This document shows, one piece after another, positions 63,224 through 64,000 of a stretch of DNA of 64,000 nucleotides. The position numbers were made by a program, and so were the translations under genes. The notes beneath the pieces were generated by a model, which worked only from the letters and a program-made list of their open reading frames with translations, had not been told where the DNA came from and searched no databases. How positions within the stretch are numbered: the stretch's first letter is position 1; the number at the start of each line of letters is the position of its first letter. Source of the DNA: Thermomonas beijingensis (GTDB lineage: Bacteria > Pseudomonadota > Gammaproteobacteria > Xanthomonadales > Xanthomonadaceae); NCBI RefSeq assembly GCF_020034655.1, contig NZ_JAIQDJ010000001.1:806001-870000 (forward strand), in the 5' to 3' direction.

Positions 63224-64000
63224 TCAGCTGAAGTCGCTGCGGTAGCGTTCGAATGCAGCGATGGCATCGTTGGCGGTCACCAGATCCATCACGCCTTCGG
63301 CTTCGATTTTGCTGCCCCATTTGAGCGACGATGCGGGCTGTCCACGGTACTTGCGCGCGGCATCGTCATAGCGGTTCACGCAGTAGCGTCGGTCGGAATA
63401 CGGGCCGCTGCGTTCCGGGTTGGTGGCGGCATGCAGGCCCAATACCTTGCTGCCCATTGCGTTGGCGATATGCATCGGGCCCGAGTCTGGCGTCACCACC
63501 AAGTCGGCACGCGCCAGCAATGCGGGCAATTGCTTGAGGGTGTCCTTGCCGATCAGATCCAGTACACGTGTGCGGTTTGGCATGGCCGCCAAGAGGGCAT
63601 CGCCGGTGCTGCGCTCCAGATCGCTGCGGCCGCCACATAAAACCACGCGCCAATCTTGTGCGATGGCGTGTTCGGCCAGTGCTGCGTAGCGCTCTGCTCG
63701 CCAATTGCGCAGCGCATGGCTGGAGCAGGGCGAGATCAGCAGTGTATTGCGGCCATCTTCATCCCACTGCGCATGTGCCCAGGCATGCGCATCGGCCGGA
63801 ACCGGCAATTTCCATGTTACTTGCGAGCGGGTGAGTCCCAGGGGTTCGCAGAAGCGGCCAATGGCATCCAATACATGCCCGTCGATGACTTCGGGGATGC
63901 GTTCATTGACGACCAAGCCGTGGCCTTCCTTGCTGCGACTGCGGTCATAACCAATCTTGCGTTGCGCCGGGATGAACGCCGATAGCAAATTCGCGCGGGT
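63224..64000 (-). CDS. Glycosyltransferase family 9 (heptosyltransferase-type) C-terminal part, 5' end outside window
   Basis: The reading frame stays open to the window end, so the N terminus lies beyond base 64000. The visible part begins TRANLLSAFIPAQRKIGYDR, as in the middle of WaaC/WaaF-type heptosyltransferases, and contains ISPCSSHALRNWRAERYA, LLARADLVVTPDSGPMHIANAMGS and GLHAATNPERSGPYSDR. These form the nucleotide-sugar binding half. These enzymes add heptose (ADP-heptose donor) to the LPS inner core. The exact acceptor cannot be told. A TTG at 63988 is internal, not the start. Confidence 0.9.
   Translation of the reverse strand, partial: TRANLLSAFIPAQRKIGYDRSRSKEGHGLVVNERIPEVIDGHVLDAIGRFCEPLGLTRSQVTWKLPVPADAHAWAHAQWDEDGRNTLLISPCSSHALRNWRAERYAALAEHAIAQDWRVVLCGGRSDLERSTGDALLAAMPNRTRVLDLIGKDTLKQLPALLARADLVVTPDSGPMHIANAMGSKVLGLHAATNPERSGPYSDRRYCVNRYDDAARKYRGQPASSLKWGSKIEAEGVMDLVTANDAIAAFERYRSDFS

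Overview
The window is chromosomal DNA of a gammaproteobacterium of the Xanthomonadaceae (Lysobacteraceae). The evidence is moderately high GC, the gene orders lptE-holA-nadD-rsfS-rlmH, tsaE-amiC-mutL, bepA-phoB-phoR-ppk-ppx and maf-rng-yhdP-tldD-yjgA-pmbA, a bifunctional XanB-type mannose enzyme, and a surE-pcm-yqaA-nlpD block with no rpoS after it. The genus cannot be fixed from the sequence alone. Nearly all of the window is densely packed core genome, with many start/stop overlaps (ATGA, GTGA, TTGA). I saw no prophage, insertion sequence or CRISPR array.

Layout. 1-8977 (+): LPS transport tail, DNA polymerase delta, NAD synthesis, ribosome factors, tsaE, AmiC-type amidase, MutL, a DUF1684 lipoprotein and a TraB/GumN protein. 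8978-9226 holds an unlisted remnant of an Rhs/YD-repeat gene. 9297-17792 (-): an AlgZ/LytS-type sensor kinase without a partner regulator, then ppx, ppk, phoR, phoB and bepA, with a Pho-box-like repeat before phoB and a sigma-E-like promoter before bepA. 17909-29851: glutaredoxin and an AhpD-fold protein, NAD-type isocitrate dehydrogenase, a Bax-inhibitor membrane protein, tRNA-Leu(UAG), a Smr protein, surE-pcm-yqaA-nlpD, a DUF3108 protein, purN/purM, a DUF2066 protein, an AI-2E-type permease and hda. 29883-33037: murU and amgK (MurNAc recycling) divergent from manC/xanB.

33251-48701 is a sulfur island of about 15 kb: cysK and cysG, cysB, cysH-cysI-cysJ, and a sulfate-uptake cluster of an Rrf2 regulator, a 64-aa YezD/DUF2292 protein, an OprO/OprP-type porin, a sulfate-binding protein, cysT, cysW and cysA. 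A ComEA-like DNA-binding protein and a TonB-like protein lie between the two halves. ATP sulfurylase and APS kinase (cysD/N/C) are not in the window. Three intergenic regions of the island carry related GGCAT/ATGCC inverted repeats, which may be CysB sites. The Rrf2 gene has a perfect 10-bp-arm palindrome lying over its -10 box and its start codon, and its transcript is predicted to be almost leaderless.

48783-64000: a small GlsB-type membrane protein, a SIMPL protein, maf-rng-yhdP-tldD, yjgA antisense, pmbA, a DUF1800/DUF1501 pair with a Tat-type signal, a DUF4870 membrane protein, a DUF6165 protein and the C-terminal part of a GT9 heptosyltransferase cut by the window end.

The best candidate for a little-described system is the Rrf2-YezD-porin-sulfate ABC cluster (42853-48701).
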